Of a stretch of 64,000 nucleotides of DNA, positions 8,814-17,664 are shown piece after piece (positions within the stretch are counted from its first letter, which is position 1; every line of letters starts with the position of its first letter). The stretch covers positions 62,001-126,000 of the forward strand of contig CAYTUQ010000001.1 of assembly GCA_964441235.1 (NCBI GenBank). Reading direction: 5' to 3'. A program made the position numbers and the translations under genes. Below the pieces are notes generated by a model. The model was not told where the DNA came from. It saw only the letters and a program-made list of their open reading frames with translations, and made no database searches. The DNA comes from BS750m-G69 sp964441235 (lineage in GTDB: Bacteria > Fidelibacterota > UBA2242).

Positions 8814-9860
8814 TTAATTACGTGAATTGAGTGACAAACCAACACCGGCTATTTCTTTCCCGCAATTGGGACAGCAATCATTTTTAATGTTATTTTTCAC
8901 AATTCCAAAATTTGTACGCTCAATCAACACTTGACCACATTTAGGACATACAGTATCCAGATTTCCGCTATTTCCCAAATTACCCGTATAGACATAACGA
9001 AGGCCGGCTTTAAAGCCAATTCCCTTCGCCATTAACAAAGTTTGCAATGGGGTATAAGGCACTTCTTTCATTTTATAAGATGGGAAGAATCGGCTAATGT
9101 GCCAGGGAACATCTACTCCTAACTCTGTGGATACAAAATTTGCCATATCACGAATTTCATGAGGATCATCATTTACGCCTGGAATAATCAAACTAGTTAC
9201 TTCAAGCCAAATACCCAATTGCTTTATTTTTTTTAGACTATCCAAAACAGGTTGTAAGCGTGCACCGGTAAACTGCCGATATGTCTTATCTCGAAAAGCC
9301 TTTAAATCAACATTGATTGCATCCAGATAAGGGTTAATCATTTCCAGCATTTCGTGTGTCATATAGCCATTTGTAACATAAATATTCTTGAGCCCTTCTT
9401 CATGCGCCATGCGTGCCGTATCATAGCTGTATTCAAAGAAAATCGTTGGCTCCGTATACGTATAAGCAATGCTTTGACATTCTGCTTTTTTTGCATCCAA
9501 TACAATTTGCTCTGGTGTTGCCTCCTGTCCTGATTTCAATATTTCATCATTAATAGGTTGTGAAATATCCCAATTCTGACAAAAACGACAGTGGAAATTA
9601 CAGCCGGGTGTGGCAATAGAATAAGCTTTTGAACCGGGATAAAAATGATACAACGGTTTTTTCTCAATCGGGTCTATATTTTTAGCAATGGTCCTTCCAT
9701 AAACTTTTGTATAGAGTATCCCAACACGATTTTCCCTTACCTTACATATCCCTTTCTTACCAAGATTAATCACACAGCGATGAGCGCAAAGATTACATTG
9801 GACTTTATTCTCATCAAGTTTTTGGTATAAGAAAGCTTCTCTTTCCTGGTTTGTTTTCAC
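8814..9860 (-). CDS. amrS: AmmeMemoRadiSam system radical SAM enzyme (AmrS)
   Basis: The protein has 348 residues. The radical SAM cluster motif is CNFHCRFCQNWDISQ, preceded by KPLYHFYPGSKAYSIATPGC, a combination characteristic of the AmrS branch formerly annotated as PflA-like activase. The C-terminal 50 residues hold two CxxC pairs (CPKCG, CPNCG), a zinc ribbon. AmrS enzymes occur with MEMO1/AmmA-type partners, which are not in this window. The start is a GTG at 9860 that overlaps the stop of gpmA as GTGA, so the two are translationally coupled. Confidence 0.85.
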   Translation of the reverse strand: MKTNQEREAFLYQKLDENKVQCNLCAHRCVINLGKKGICKVRENRVGILYTKVYGRTIAKNIDPIEKKPLYHFYPGSKAYSIATPGCNFHCRFCQNWDISQPINDEILKSGQEATPEQIVLDAKKAECQSIAYTYTEPTIFFEYSYDTARMAHEEGLKNIYVTNGYMTHEMLEMINPYLDAINVDLKAFRDKTYRQFTGARLQPVLDSLKKIKQLGIWLEVTSLIIPGVNDDPHEIRDMANFVSTELGVDVPWHISRFFPSYKMKEVPYTPLQTLLMAKGIGFKAGLRYVYTGNLGNSGNLDTVCPKCGQVLIERTNFGIVKNNIKNDCCPNCGKEIAGVGLSLNSRN

Positions 9861-10627
9861 TGTATCCCTTGAATTTTTATGGCTTCTATTCCATTTTTGA
9901 CCGTTTCAGAATTTCCCAAGTAATAACTTTGAAAAGGTTTTATGTCTTTGTCCAGTTCGTATACCAGGGGAATACCTGTTGGAATATTCAATTTCACTAT
10001 GGCTTCATCTAACAGGTCATCCAGGTATTTGACCAGAGCCCTTAGACTGTTGCCATGGGCTACAATGAGAACTTTTGATCCCGATTGTATGGCAGGAGCA
10101 ATGTTTTCGTGCCAATAGGGCAGAAATCTGGTGACCGTATCTTTTAAGCATTCTGTTGATGGGAGCTCTTTTGTACTTAAATCTTTATATTTTGGATCCA
10201 ATCCAGGATTTCTCTCATCAGTTTTTTTTAGTAGCGGGGGGCGTACGTCGTAGCTTCTTCTCCATAAAAGCACTTGCTTCTCTCCGTGCTTAACTGCAGT
10301 TTCTGATTTGTCAAGCCCCTGGAGAGCGCCATAATGTCTTTCGTTCAATCGCCATGAATGATACACAGGGATCCACATTAAATCCATTTCGTCCAGAACA
10401 ATCCAGAGTGTGCGAATTGCTCTTTTCAGTACCGAAGTGAAAGCTACATTAAAAGTGTATCCCTCATTTTTTAGCAAGCGTGCCGCTTCCTGTGCTTCGG
10501 TAATTCCTTTTTTTGACAAATCAATATCGGTCCATCCAGTGAAACGATTCTCTTTGTTCCAAAGGCTTTCTCCGTGTCTTAGAAGTACTAATTTATACGT
10601 AATTATTTTCTTTTTTTCTTTTATCAA
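9857..10627 (-). CDS. gpmA: 2,3-bisphosphoglycerate-dependent phosphoglycerate mutase
   Basis: The enzyme has 256 residues and interconverts 3- and 2-phosphoglycerate in glycolysis through a phosphohistidine. The catalytic motif is LLRHGESLWNKENRFTGW near residue 13. LNERHYGALQG and the second active-site histidine in IVAHGNSLRALVKY follow in the family order. Length is normal for GpmA. The start is uncertain: the frame opens with a TTG at 10627 and no clear Shine-Dalgarno, and a start nearer ITYKLVLLRHG is also possible. Its stop overlaps amrS. Confidence 0.92.
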   Translation of the reverse strand: MIKEKKKIITYKLVLLRHGESLWNKENRFTGWTDIDLSKKGITEAQEAARLLKNEGYTFNVAFTSVLKRAIRTLWIVLDEMDLMWIPVYHSWRLNERHYGALQGLDKSETAVKHGEKQVLLWRRSYDVRPPLLKKTDERNPGLDPKYKDLSTKELPSTECLKDTVTRFLPYWHENIAPAIQSGSKVLIVAHGNSLRALVKYLDDLLDEAIVKLNIPTGIPLVYELDKDIKPFQSYYLGNSETVKNGIEAIKIQGIQ

Positions 10628-10645
10628 AATGATAAATATTCATTT

Positions 10646-10732
10646 TTATTCTTCAGTAATCATTGTAACCCGCTTAATTTCATCAGAAGTAATAATTTTT
10701 TCGTCAAGATAGGCTTGAATAACAGCAAAAAC
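10646..10732 (-). other. In-frame coding tail after the HD gene stop codon
   Basis: Directly after the TAA of the HD gene (10733..10735) the same frame continues for 28 sense codons, reading AVIQAYLDEKIITSDEIKR and MITEE before the next TAA. The composition looks like real protein and has no other start. Either the HD protein was once longer and has gained a stop, or there is occasional readthrough. Confidence 0.4.
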
Positions 10733-11467
10733 TTACCCAATTTTTTCCGATTCCGGTAATACATGAAGAATCATTTCCAGATAATGCCGTTTTTTAATAC
10801 TTTCAAATGTAGGTGCAAAATTAATATCAAAAATCCATCCCGACTGAAGTAATTTAAAATCATTGAGATTTGCCAAATGTTTAATGTCAACTATTCTTTT
10901 ATTTATCAAGTCTTGATAAACTTCATCTGAAAAACCTGCTGTACCGGGAAGACCTAACTCGGTGGCGCCGTTTCTTTTTCCATTATGTTGGTTGTAATAA
11001 TCGGTAACGACTATCCATATATCCAATTTATCTGCATCACTCAATAGCCTGCTAAAAAACAGGCATGTATCAGTCTCTCCTTCTGGAAGTGCTGTGGGAT
11101 TATGATACGAAATTGTTCGCAGTATTAAACTTTGCATTGAGTCGTTGAAGCGATTTAAAACTTTATTTTCCTTTAATATTTTTACACCCGGTTCAGCATG
11201 ATTTTCCGATTTCCCATCGACAAAGGTTTTATATCGGGCATATTGCTCAAAGCGACCAATATCATGGAAAAGTGCGATTATCTCAGATAGACGCAGCTCA
11301 TCATCATTTAACTCAAGCTGTTCACCGATGTTCAAAATTTCTTTGCACACTTTCATAGTATGTTTTTCTTTCAGAATTATATTTTCCTGAAAGTTTTTAT
11401 CACCATGTTTAAATGTTTGAACATAGTTGAAGAACCATGCTTTCAAATTTTTTACGATTTTTTTCAA
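10733..11467 (-). CDS. HD-domain metal-dependent phosphohydrolase
   Basis: A 244-residue protein with the HD signature in order: KEKHTMKVC, then IIALFHDIGRFEQ near residue 65, then SENHAEPG and LLSDADKLDIW. These histidines and aspartates would hold one or two metal ions. HD proteins of this size hydrolyse phosphomonoesters or nucleotides; the substrate cannot be read here. A decayed relative lies at 4794..5472. The frame remains open beyond its stop (10646..10732), so the present C-terminus may be shortened. Confidence 0.8.
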   Translation of the reverse strand: MKKIVKNLKAWFFNYVQTFKHGDKNFQENIILKEKHTMKVCKEILNIGEQLELNDDELRLSEIIALFHDIGRFEQYARYKTFVDGKSENHAEPGVKILKENKVLNRFNDSMQSLILRTISYHNPTALPEGETDTCLFFSRLLSDADKLDIWIVVTDYYNQHNGKRNGATELGLPGTAGFSDEVYQDLINKRIVDIKHLANLNDFKLLQSGWIFDINFAPTFESIKKRHYLEMILHVLPESEKIG

Positions 11468-11627
11468 CTTCTATTTTCAATTTTCAGTCTAATTCGTTCC
11501 TGAGCGAAAAGTAAAAAATTCGGCATTTAATGTGCCACGCACTTCAATGAACTTTTATCCGCTGTTAGCCGGGACTCGATTTAAACTCTTAATCTCGAGG
11601 GCCATCCGAATCATTATTTTATACATT

Positions 11628-12530
11628 TCATTGTTGCTCTTTTACGACTTCTTCTAATCTCTTAATAGCTTGTATTATATCCTTCTTTGCTTTTATTCCT
11701 TCCAAAAAGTTCCCTTCTATCCAGGAGAGGGGAATTGAATTGTCTTCATGGATTACTCCTATTGGACTTATTCCCTTTTCGTTTAATTTTTCCTTTACAT
11801 AATTTTCTATCTTTTTATTCTTGATTCTATTCATTATCACAAAAGATTTTTCTATTCTTGATTCCCTAAATATTTTCTTTGCTTTCTCAACAAGTTCAGG
11901 ACTCTCTAAGTGTTCAGTGGCAGGTAATTTCCCAGCTTGTATTTGATAAACTAGATTTTTAATATCTGCCGCTATTTGAATCGCAGCAGTATTAGGATCT
12001 ACCACTGTAATTAACCAATCCATGCCTGTTATTACTCCTCTAGCAGAGTCTTCCAAACCTGCTTTAATATCTATCAAGGTTACAGGCTTACTCCCAATTT
12101 CATGAATCCTTAAGTCTCTAGTTATCTTAGAGATAGGTCCATCGCATCCGGCTCCCGGACCTTTATCGCCTATTTTTCCTAAAACAAAAAGAAAAAGATC
12201 ATTTTGGTCTTGAGAGTAATATTTAGTGGGTATTTCTTTTAAAGAAATTTCTGCTCCAGGTAAATGAGTAGGATCATCTACAGGGCAACTTACTGCCCCA
12301 CCAGAAAATACTGCTCCTCCAAAATAATCCATGAGGGGAGAAGGGGGTTTTTTAAATCCTAATGCCTGATGAATACCTGTATTCGTTGAATCAGCATCCA
12401 ACACGCAAACCTGGTATCCATAATTCCTAAGGGCTTTAGCCAATAAAACTGTAACAGTACTTTTTCCACTCCCTCCTTTCCCCAGGATTCCTATTCTTTT
12501 ATCTGCAAATATTTCATTGTCTTTTGTCAT
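11628..12530 (-). CDS. CooC/NifH-like P-loop ATPase
   Basis: The 300-residue protein opens with a deviant Walker A, GILGKGGSGKSTVTVLLAKAL, and has LDADSTNTGIHQALG, TLIDIKAGLEDSARGV as switch II and VIMNRIKNK for base recognition. This arrangement fits MinD/CooC ATPases that insert metal into enzymes such as CO dehydrogenase or deliver Fe-S clusters. No carbon monoxide dehydrogenase gene is in the window. It lacks the ferredoxin insert of the 26 to 28 kb pair. It is separated from feoB by 126 bases and is probably its own transcription unit. Confidence 0.78.
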   Translation of the reverse strand: MTKDNEIFADKRIGILGKGGSGKSTVTVLLAKALRNYGYQVCVLDADSTNTGIHQALGFKKPPSPLMDYFGGAVFSGGAVSCPVDDPTHLPGAEISLKEIPTKYYSQDQNDLFLFVLGKIGDKGPGAGCDGPISKITRDLRIHEIGSKPVTLIDIKAGLEDSARGVITGMDWLITVVDPNTAAIQIAADIKNLVYQIQAGKLPATEHLESPELVEKAKKIFRESRIEKSFVIMNRIKNKKIENYVKEKLNEKGISPIGVIHEDNSIPLSWIEGNFLEGIKAKKDIIQAIKRLEEVVKEQQ

Positions 12531-12656
12531 AATTTACCTACGTTAGTTATATTATTTCCATTTCCTTTATTTTTATATTTTGCCCCACAATGAGCATTTC
12601 GCCTAACAGTGTATAAAAGTTCATGGCACGTATTTTTTCTTAAAATCCTGATTAAA

Positions 12657-14726
12657 TTATAATCCTAACAATAGCCCGCCCTGGTAAACAACAAAGGTTA
12701 TCAGGCTGGCAATTACCAGTGGTAGAAACAGGCTCATCGCTATCCATTTTAATTTACGTGTTTCCTTCCACGTAGCCCATACGGTAACAAGGCATGGTAA
12801 ATAGAGCATGAAAAATGTGAGGAAGGAAAAAGCCGTCAAAGACGTCCAGCTTTGAGCCAGATAATCTAAAATTGCTCTGGAATCTACCAATGTAGTTTGC
12901 AAGCCATAAGTCATTGCCAATGAAGGAACGACAATCTCCTTAGCCGGCAATGTGAATAACAGTGCTGTAAGCATTTCTCCAGTCAGTCCAAAAGGCTTTC
13001 CCAATGGAGCCAGCACAGCAACTAAATGCCCCACAGCAGTATGTTCAAAAGGAGCCCCTGCGGGCAAATTCCCCAACAGCCAAATAATAAATGTAGCAGG
13101 AGCCGCAATCATCACTGCCCGGCTCATTGTATGACCAACTTGATGAACAAGAGTACGCCATATTACCTGTCCCCATTTTGGTGTTCTGTATGGTGGCAAT
13201 TCCATTACAAAACCTCCAGGTTCCTGCCGAAAAAATAAGCGATTAAGCACCCAAGTTGCCAGAAGCATTGCTATAACGCTGATCACAAGATAGATCAAGG
13301 TAACCAGCAATGCCTGGCTACCGAAGAAAAGAATAATCAATGCTAGCCCTGCACCAAAACGACCATTGCAGATAACCAGGGGACTGGTAACAATAGCAAT
13401 AATGCGGTCTTTGGGGTTTTCAATGATGCGGCTGGTAAGAACCCCTGTTACATTACACCCAAAGCTCATTAATGCCACCAATGTATGTTTTCCCTGGGAA
13501 CCAACAGCACGCATCAGTCTATCAAGGTTAAAGGCGATACGTGGGATAAAACCAATATCTTCCATCAGGTTAAAGGCTGTAAAAAATATAATCATTGGAG
13601 GAAGCATTACCGCAATAACAGTACCTGTTCCAACAATAAGACCGTCCACCAGAGCACCAACCAGCCACCACGGAGCATTCTGATTTACTAAAAAACTGCG
13701 ACTTATATCTGCTAACCATCCAAATCCTGCAGCCAGCAGATGTGAAGGCACATTGGCACCTTTAATGGTTATCCATAGTACAACAACGATTATCATCAAA
13801 GTAATAGGCCATGACCAAATCCTATGGGTAACTATTTGATCTACCTGTTCGGTAGTGGTTTGCTCTATAGGTCGCAAGATGCGAACCACACGATGAAAAA
13901 TATCGTGAGCAAGCTCGAAACGGCGACGAACAATTTCTATCCGAGCATCAGGTCGAATGGACTCTCTCAGCCGAGTTGCTCTTTTTAAAATTTTATTTAG
14001 AGCGTTAACCGAAATGTCTAAAGTTTTTTTGTTAGTACAGAAGCTTGCAAGATTCCCTTCTTTAAAAGCCTTAACGATCTCAGGATCATCTTCGAGCAGC
14101 CGTAGTGCTATCCAATGATTACGCTCATAAATTCCCAGATTAGTCATGTCTGTTTCTAAATCTTTTGCATATTCTTGAACAGCCATACCGTAATCAACAG
14201 CTACCGGACGGGGCTGATGCTTTTCTGTGGCTATATTTATTATTGATTCAGCTAATTCTGAAAGTCCTTTTCCTTCAACTGCGATTGTTGGGATAACAGG
14301 CACACCCAGGGATTTTTCTAATTTTTCCACATTGATCTCATAGCCCTGGCGCTGGACCTCATCCATCAAATTGGCTGCTACAACGACTTTATCGGTCAAC
14401 TCGGTGATCTGCAAAGTGAGGTTCAGGTTACGTTCTAAACTGGTAGAATCCACCACATTAAGTATAACATCGGGTTCACCGGAAATAATATAATCTCTGG
14501 CAACAATTTCTTCCAACGATTGTGCCGCCAGGCTATAAGTTCCAGGTAGATCAACAAGGTGAATTTTATAATTATCCTGGTGGAAAATTCCTTCAGCACG
14601 CTCAATGGTTTTGCCAGGCCAATTTCCCACATGCTGACGGCTGCCCGTAAGAGCATTAAAAATAGCACTTTTCCCCACATTGGGATTACCTGCCATTCCT
14701 ACAATAATGCGCTTTTTATTCGTCAT
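12657..14726 (-). CDS. feoB: Ferrous iron transporter FeoB
   Basis: The 689-residue protein has the N-terminal G domain (GMAGNPNVGKSAIFNALTG, then VDLPGTYSL, then NLMDE) and a C-terminal membrane domain with the two Gate regions. The conserved CNV in SFGCNVTGVLTSR and the downstream AKEIVVPSL segment are present. It imports Fe2+ across the cytoplasmic membrane. It overlaps the upstream DtxR-FeoA fusion gene by 11 bases, so regulator, FeoA and FeoB are co-transcribed. No FeoC is seen. The protein appears intact though slightly shorter than the commonest bacterial FeoB. Confidence 0.96.
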   Translation of the reverse strand: MTNKKRIIVGMAGNPNVGKSAIFNALTGSRQHVGNWPGKTIERAEGIFHQDNYKIHLVDLPGTYSLAAQSLEEIVARDYIISGEPDVILNVVDSTSLERNLNLTLQITELTDKVVVAANLMDEVQRQGYEINVEKLEKSLGVPVIPTIAVEGKGLSELAESIINIATEKHQPRPVAVDYGMAVQEYAKDLETDMTNLGIYERNHWIALRLLEDDPEIVKAFKEGNLASFCTNKKTLDISVNALNKILKRATRLRESIRPDARIEIVRRRFELAHDIFHRVVRILRPIEQTTTEQVDQIVTHRIWSWPITLMIIVVVLWITIKGANVPSHLLAAGFGWLADISRSFLVNQNAPWWLVGALVDGLIVGTGTVIAVMLPPMIIFFTAFNLMEDIGFIPRIAFNLDRLMRAVGSQGKHTLVALMSFGCNVTGVLTSRIIENPKDRIIAIVTSPLVICNGRFGAGLALIILFFGSQALLVTLIYLVISVIAMLLATWVLNRLFFRQEPGGFVMELPPYRTPKWGQVIWRTLVHQVGHTMSRAVMIAAPATFIIWLLGNLPAGAPFEHTAVGHLVAVLAPLGKPFGLTGEMLTALLFTLPAKEIVVPSLAMTYGLQTTLVDSRAILDYLAQSWTSLTAFSFLTFFMLYLPCLVTVWATWKETRKLKWIAMSLFLPLVIASLITFVVYQGGLLLGL

Positions 14727-15732
14727 TCAATTCCTCAACCAAAATCGTGTCAGCATCTTTTTGACGCAGTGCTACTGCCGTACCTTTTACGCGGTATTCG
14801 ACCGGATCACCTAATGGAGCTTTCCTGATAACATATATTTCAGCGCCCGGCACAAAACCCATGTCTAGCATGCGCCGCTGATGTTTCCCGCCTCCTTGTA
14901 TATCAGTGACCTGCCCTCTGCTGCCGATAGGCAGCTCTCCCAATGGCATAGGAAGGATAGGTGATGGCGCTACAAAAATATGGTTAGCAGCAGCTTCTGC
15001 AATTGGAATATTTTTATCCTCAACACGCAAAGAAAGGATATTTTGATTTCGATCAACAAGTTCAACGTCAACACCTGGTTTAAGTCCCAGTGCAACCAGT
15101 TGTGCCAACAAAGGCGAATATTTATCGTTTAAACTAATGATTCTCATTCGGCTTCCTGATTTCCACGCCTCTGACAAAGAATGTTTTGGCAGAGAGATCG
15201 TCTGTCCATCAGGTTCTGGAATAAATTGACCGTGGGGATCCCAGGCAGGATAACCCAACTCATTATCAAGTTTTTCCAATTCCTCAGAAGTTATTTCATG
15301 CTCCATGCGATTGGCTTCCCTATGGACTTCATCAAGAGCCATTCCCTTTCGGGCAACCAGGTATTTTTCCCAAAGACGATGAGCACGAATTAATTCCCTG
15401 CCTCGTTGCTTTCCTTTTTCTGTTAAATGTAACTTACCTTTTCTGTCTTTTTCAGCCCAATTGAAATCAATGAGCACATCAGCAAGTCCCTTAGTCAAAT
15501 TTTCAGTTATTCCTAAAATTAAAGATAAATCCTTACTGTCCCAGTCCTTTTTCTTCTCATGAAGGTGATATGCTGCTTTAAGTGCATCCTCAGCCTCGAT
15601 ATAATTTTGATCAGTAGATACTAAAGGCTGATTTTTTTTCTTTCCTCCATGCTGACGAAGTAATGTCCACAACCACAACCCGGCAAAGATGAATGAAAGA
15701 ATAGACCAGAACCAATGGTAAAAAATTAACAA
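14716..15732 (-). CDS. Membrane-anchored DtxR-type regulator fused to FeoA domains
   Basis: The start chosen is a TTG at 15732 because an AGAGGAG ribosome site lies eight bases before it; the frame itself stays open to 15780 without a ribosome site. The protein begins with one transmembrane span (FWSILSFIFAGLWLW), then a winged-helix region of MntR/DtxR type (LTEKGKQRGRELIRAHRLWE, then HEITSEELEKL). Two SH3-like FeoA domains follow, one around MRIISLNDKYSP and one around LPIGSRGQVTDI. It plausibly combines iron sensing and FeoB activation. A membrane anchor on a DtxR protein is unusual and would keep any bound promoter at the membrane. Confidence 0.8.
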   Translation of the reverse strand: MLIFYHWFWSILSFIFAGLWLWTLLRQHGGKKKNQPLVSTDQNYIEAEDALKAAYHLHEKKKDWDSKDLSLILGITENLTKGLADVLIDFNWAEKDRKGKLHLTEKGKQRGRELIRAHRLWEKYLVARKGMALDEVHREANRMEHEITSEELEKLDNELGYPAWDPHGQFIPEPDGQTISLPKHSLSEAWKSGSRMRIISLNDKYSPLLAQLVALGLKPGVDVELVDRNQNILSLRVEDKNIPIAEAAANHIFVAPSPILPMPLGELPIGSRGQVTDIQGGGKHQRRMLDMGFVPGAEIYVIRKAPLGDPVEYRVKGTAVALRQKDADTILVEELNDE

Positions 15733-15810
15733 TTTAAAAACTCCTCTTCTGTTAAAGCATAACCTATAAATTTTTTGCAATCTGCATCACAGCATTGCCC
15801 TAAATATTTT

Positions 15811-15840
15811 AAATAAATGATTATCTTATGGCATTTATTT
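15811..15840. promoter_or_regulatory. Inverted repeat upstream of the DtxR-FeoA gene
   Basis: A perfect 9-base inverted repeat, AAATAAATG and CATTTATTT, is separated by 12 bases that include ATTATC. It sits about 80 bases before the start of the DtxR-feoB operon and covers the stop codon of yggS. It has little GC and no T-tract, so it is not a normal terminator. Iron or DtxR-dependent control is a guess from position. Confidence 0.4.
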
Positions 15841-16506
15841 GTAATCTCTTTCGCCAAACAGTTTAGTCCCTATACGGATAATATTTGCACCTTCTTCAAT
15901 TGCGATTTGATAGCTGTTGCTCATCCCCATTGACAGATACTGCATTTCCACATTGGGTATTCTTGCTTTACTCAATTGATCGAAGGCAGTCTTCGTTGCT
16001 TTAAAATAGGGCCTGGCATCTTCCGGATCACCAAACCGAGGACCCATGGTCATCAAGCCCTGAACTCGCAAATCAGGCAATTCACTTATTTCCCGTATCA
16101 ACTCATCAACATCTTCAGGCAATACACCGGTTTTATTAGATTCCTTACCGCTATTGATTTCAATCAGCACCGGCATTATTTTACCTGCAGCAGCACAATG
16201 ACTATCAACCGATTCGGCAAGACGCACAGAATCAATCGTTTCAATCATATCGAAGAATTTTATCGCTCTTTTAACCTTATTTCTCTGGAGATGTCCAATC
16301 ATATGCCATTTAACAGAATCCCCAATCACTTGGTATATTCTTTCCGCTTCCTGTACATAATTATAACCTACAATTTTAACTCCCGCATCAATAGCAGCTT
16401 TTACTTCTTCCGGTGTTCTTGTCTTTGCTGCCGCAACGAGAATAATATCCGCTGGAAGTGAGTCTATGATTTTTACAACGGATTCGTTAATAATTTCTAA
16501 ATTCAT
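15835..16506 (-). CDS. yggS: Pyridoxal phosphate homeostasis protein YggS
   Basis: This is an intact 223-residue YggS/PROSC protein. The PLP lysine lies in LVAAAKTRTPEEV near residue 28. Family marks are GYNYVQEAERIY, WHMIGHLQRNKVK, VLIEINSGKESNKTG, GLMTMGP and YLSMGMSNSYQIAIEEGA with RIGTKLFGER at the end. These proteins carry PLP and balance vitamin B6 and amino-acid pools. In the usual LSMGMSxD motif the aspartate is replaced by asparagine. A truncated near-identical copy lies about 10 kb away at 5542..6095. Confidence 0.94.
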   Translation of the reverse strand: MNLEIINESVVKIIDSLPADIILVAAAKTRTPEEVKAAIDAGVKIVGYNYVQEAERIYQVIGDSVKWHMIGHLQRNKVKRAIKFFDMIETIDSVRLAESVDSHCAAAGKIMPVLIEINSGKESNKTGVLPEDVDELIREISELPDLRVQGLMTMGPRFGDPEDARPYFKATKTAFDQLSKARIPNVEMQYLSMGMSNSYQIAIEEGANIIRIGTKLFGERDYK

Positions 16507-16534
16507 TTTTAATTACTCCATGTTTTATTATTTA

Positions 16535-16675
16535 TTAAGTTACAAAGAATTTTAAGCCCACTAATATGTTGACATTTTTATGTTTAGTGCAATAAGTAGA
16601 GCAGAGCTCACAATGGTTTTTAAACAATTCGAGATCATTGAATCCATTTAAAACATCAATAATTGTAATTTTCAT
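16535..16675 (-). CDS. Small cysteine-containing protein
   Basis: An open frame of 46 codons lies 35 bases downstream of the RecA-like ATPase gene and before yggS. It has an ATG and a weak GGAA about seven bases upstream. The middle reads KNHCELCSTYCTKHKN, with three cysteines and two histidines that could bind a metal. The N-terminus, MKITIIDVLNGFNDLELF, is typical of a real protein. No family was recognised. Spacing suggests that it is co-transcribed with the ATPase. Confidence 0.45.
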   Translation of the reverse strand: MKITIIDVLNGFNDLELFKNHCELCSTYCTKHKNVNILVGLKFFVT

Positions 16676-16710
16676 TTACAGTTCCAGTTTCTGATCCCTG
16701 AATATCACTG

Positions 16711-17445
16711 CTAAATTTTGGAAATTATAGGAATCAAACTTCTTCTTGCCTTTTCAGATTCGGTTCTCAGGTTTGAAAGTTCATTTTCTGACAAGGAAAC
16801 CTCATCTTCATCTTTTAAAAAATTTACACCCTTCATTCTGGCAATCCTTAAAAACAATCGCATCGGTTTCTCAAGCCTAGAAAACATCAAATTATCTGCA
16901 TTATTTTCCAATAGTCTAACTTTATCCTGAAAAATATTTGTACTTAAAGAGAATATACAATTCTCTTTTTGCAACATACTTACCAATTTGCTTACCAACA
17001 CATCACGATACGTTTTTGAGAAGAACAGCAAATTTAAAGCTGCTCCGAAGATTAAGTTGTTGTCGTTATCTGCCAAAGCGTCTGATGCCAACTCTAAAGA
17101 TTGGTCCCACACTTCAGGTTTTAATAAATTTGCCCTCAGAATATTATAATTTTTCCCTTCAATTGTATCAATCTTCGGATCAAAATCAATAAAGCACAAT
17201 TTTCCATTGTAATCCGTTGGTTGGATGTCATAGATCTTTAGCACTTTTTCAGCATAATCTCTGTCAGAATTTATCAAAAGAAAGGTGACATTTCCGCCCA
17301 CCTTTAGCCATGCAGATACAAACAAACTACCGATTAATGGCTTTCCAGAACCTCCGGGGCCACTTATTATTGTGGATGAGGGAAAAGGGAAACCTTCCGG
17401 TAATAACCGATCAATCCAATTTTGCTGCATCTTAACGTTCAACAT
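16711..17445 (-). CDS. RecA/KaiC-superfamily ATPase with altered P-loop
   Basis: The 244-residue protein resembles single-domain KaiC/RadA-like ATPases: SSTIISGPGGSGKPLIG near residue 23, a VTFLLINSDRDYAEKVL strand and helix, and an LAFS-type Walker B region around LIFGAALNLLFFS. The P-loop ends in GKP where a threonine or serine normally coordinates magnesium, so hydrolysis may be weak or lost. In archaea and some bacteria such proteins act in signalling or with gas-vesicle and motility genes; none are near. It lies between yggS and the intact permease, where the other copy of that segment carries the FucI-like gene. Confidence 0.6.
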   Translation of the reverse strand: MLNVKMQQNWIDRLLPEGFPFPSSTIISGPGGSGKPLIGSLFVSAWLKVGGNVTFLLINSDRDYAEKVLKIYDIQPTDYNGKLCFIDFDPKIDTIEGKNYNILRANLLKPEVWDQSLELASDALADNDNNLIFGAALNLLFFSKTYRDVLVSKLVSMLQKENCIFSLSTNIFQDKVRLLENNADNLMFSRLEKPMRLFLRIARMKGVNFLKDEDEVSLSENELSNLRTESEKARRSLIPIISKI

Positions 17446-17486
17446 TTTATTTTACCCTTCTAAAAATGGTTTTTTACTGAGTCCGT

Positions 17487-17634
17487 TCAAGCAATTGTTA
17501 GTTCTTTCATCAGGCACACATCCTGAACAATATTCAGCAATTTAACGCCTTCTGTCATTGGTCGTTGAAATGTCTTTCTTCATGAAATTAAAACCATACC
17601 GACTAAAATAACGATAGTAGCACATAAAATTCAT
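17487..17634 (-). pseudogene. Frameshifted copy of the small membrane protein
   Basis: This is the counterpart of the 49-codon gene at 7599..7748. The matching codons still read ILVGMVLI, then FQRPMTEGVKLLN, but two bases are missing next to the ATG (ttcattgg preceded by aaaat instead of aaaatg) and a TGA follows VLIS. The result is not translatable. It lies just after the intact permease. Confidence 0.65.
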
Positions 17635-17664
17635 TGGATTCTTTTCTTTAACATACAGTTATTA

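Noticed and set aside
11520..11625. tRNA-like 3' end on the minus strand (CGAGTCCCGGC)
   Set aside because: No matching acceptor or D arm and no cloverleaf could be built upstream, so no tRNA is called.
11628..12530. CO dehydrogenase maturation locus
   Set aside because: The ATPase is CooC-like, but no CO dehydrogenase or acetyl-CoA synthase gene is in the window.
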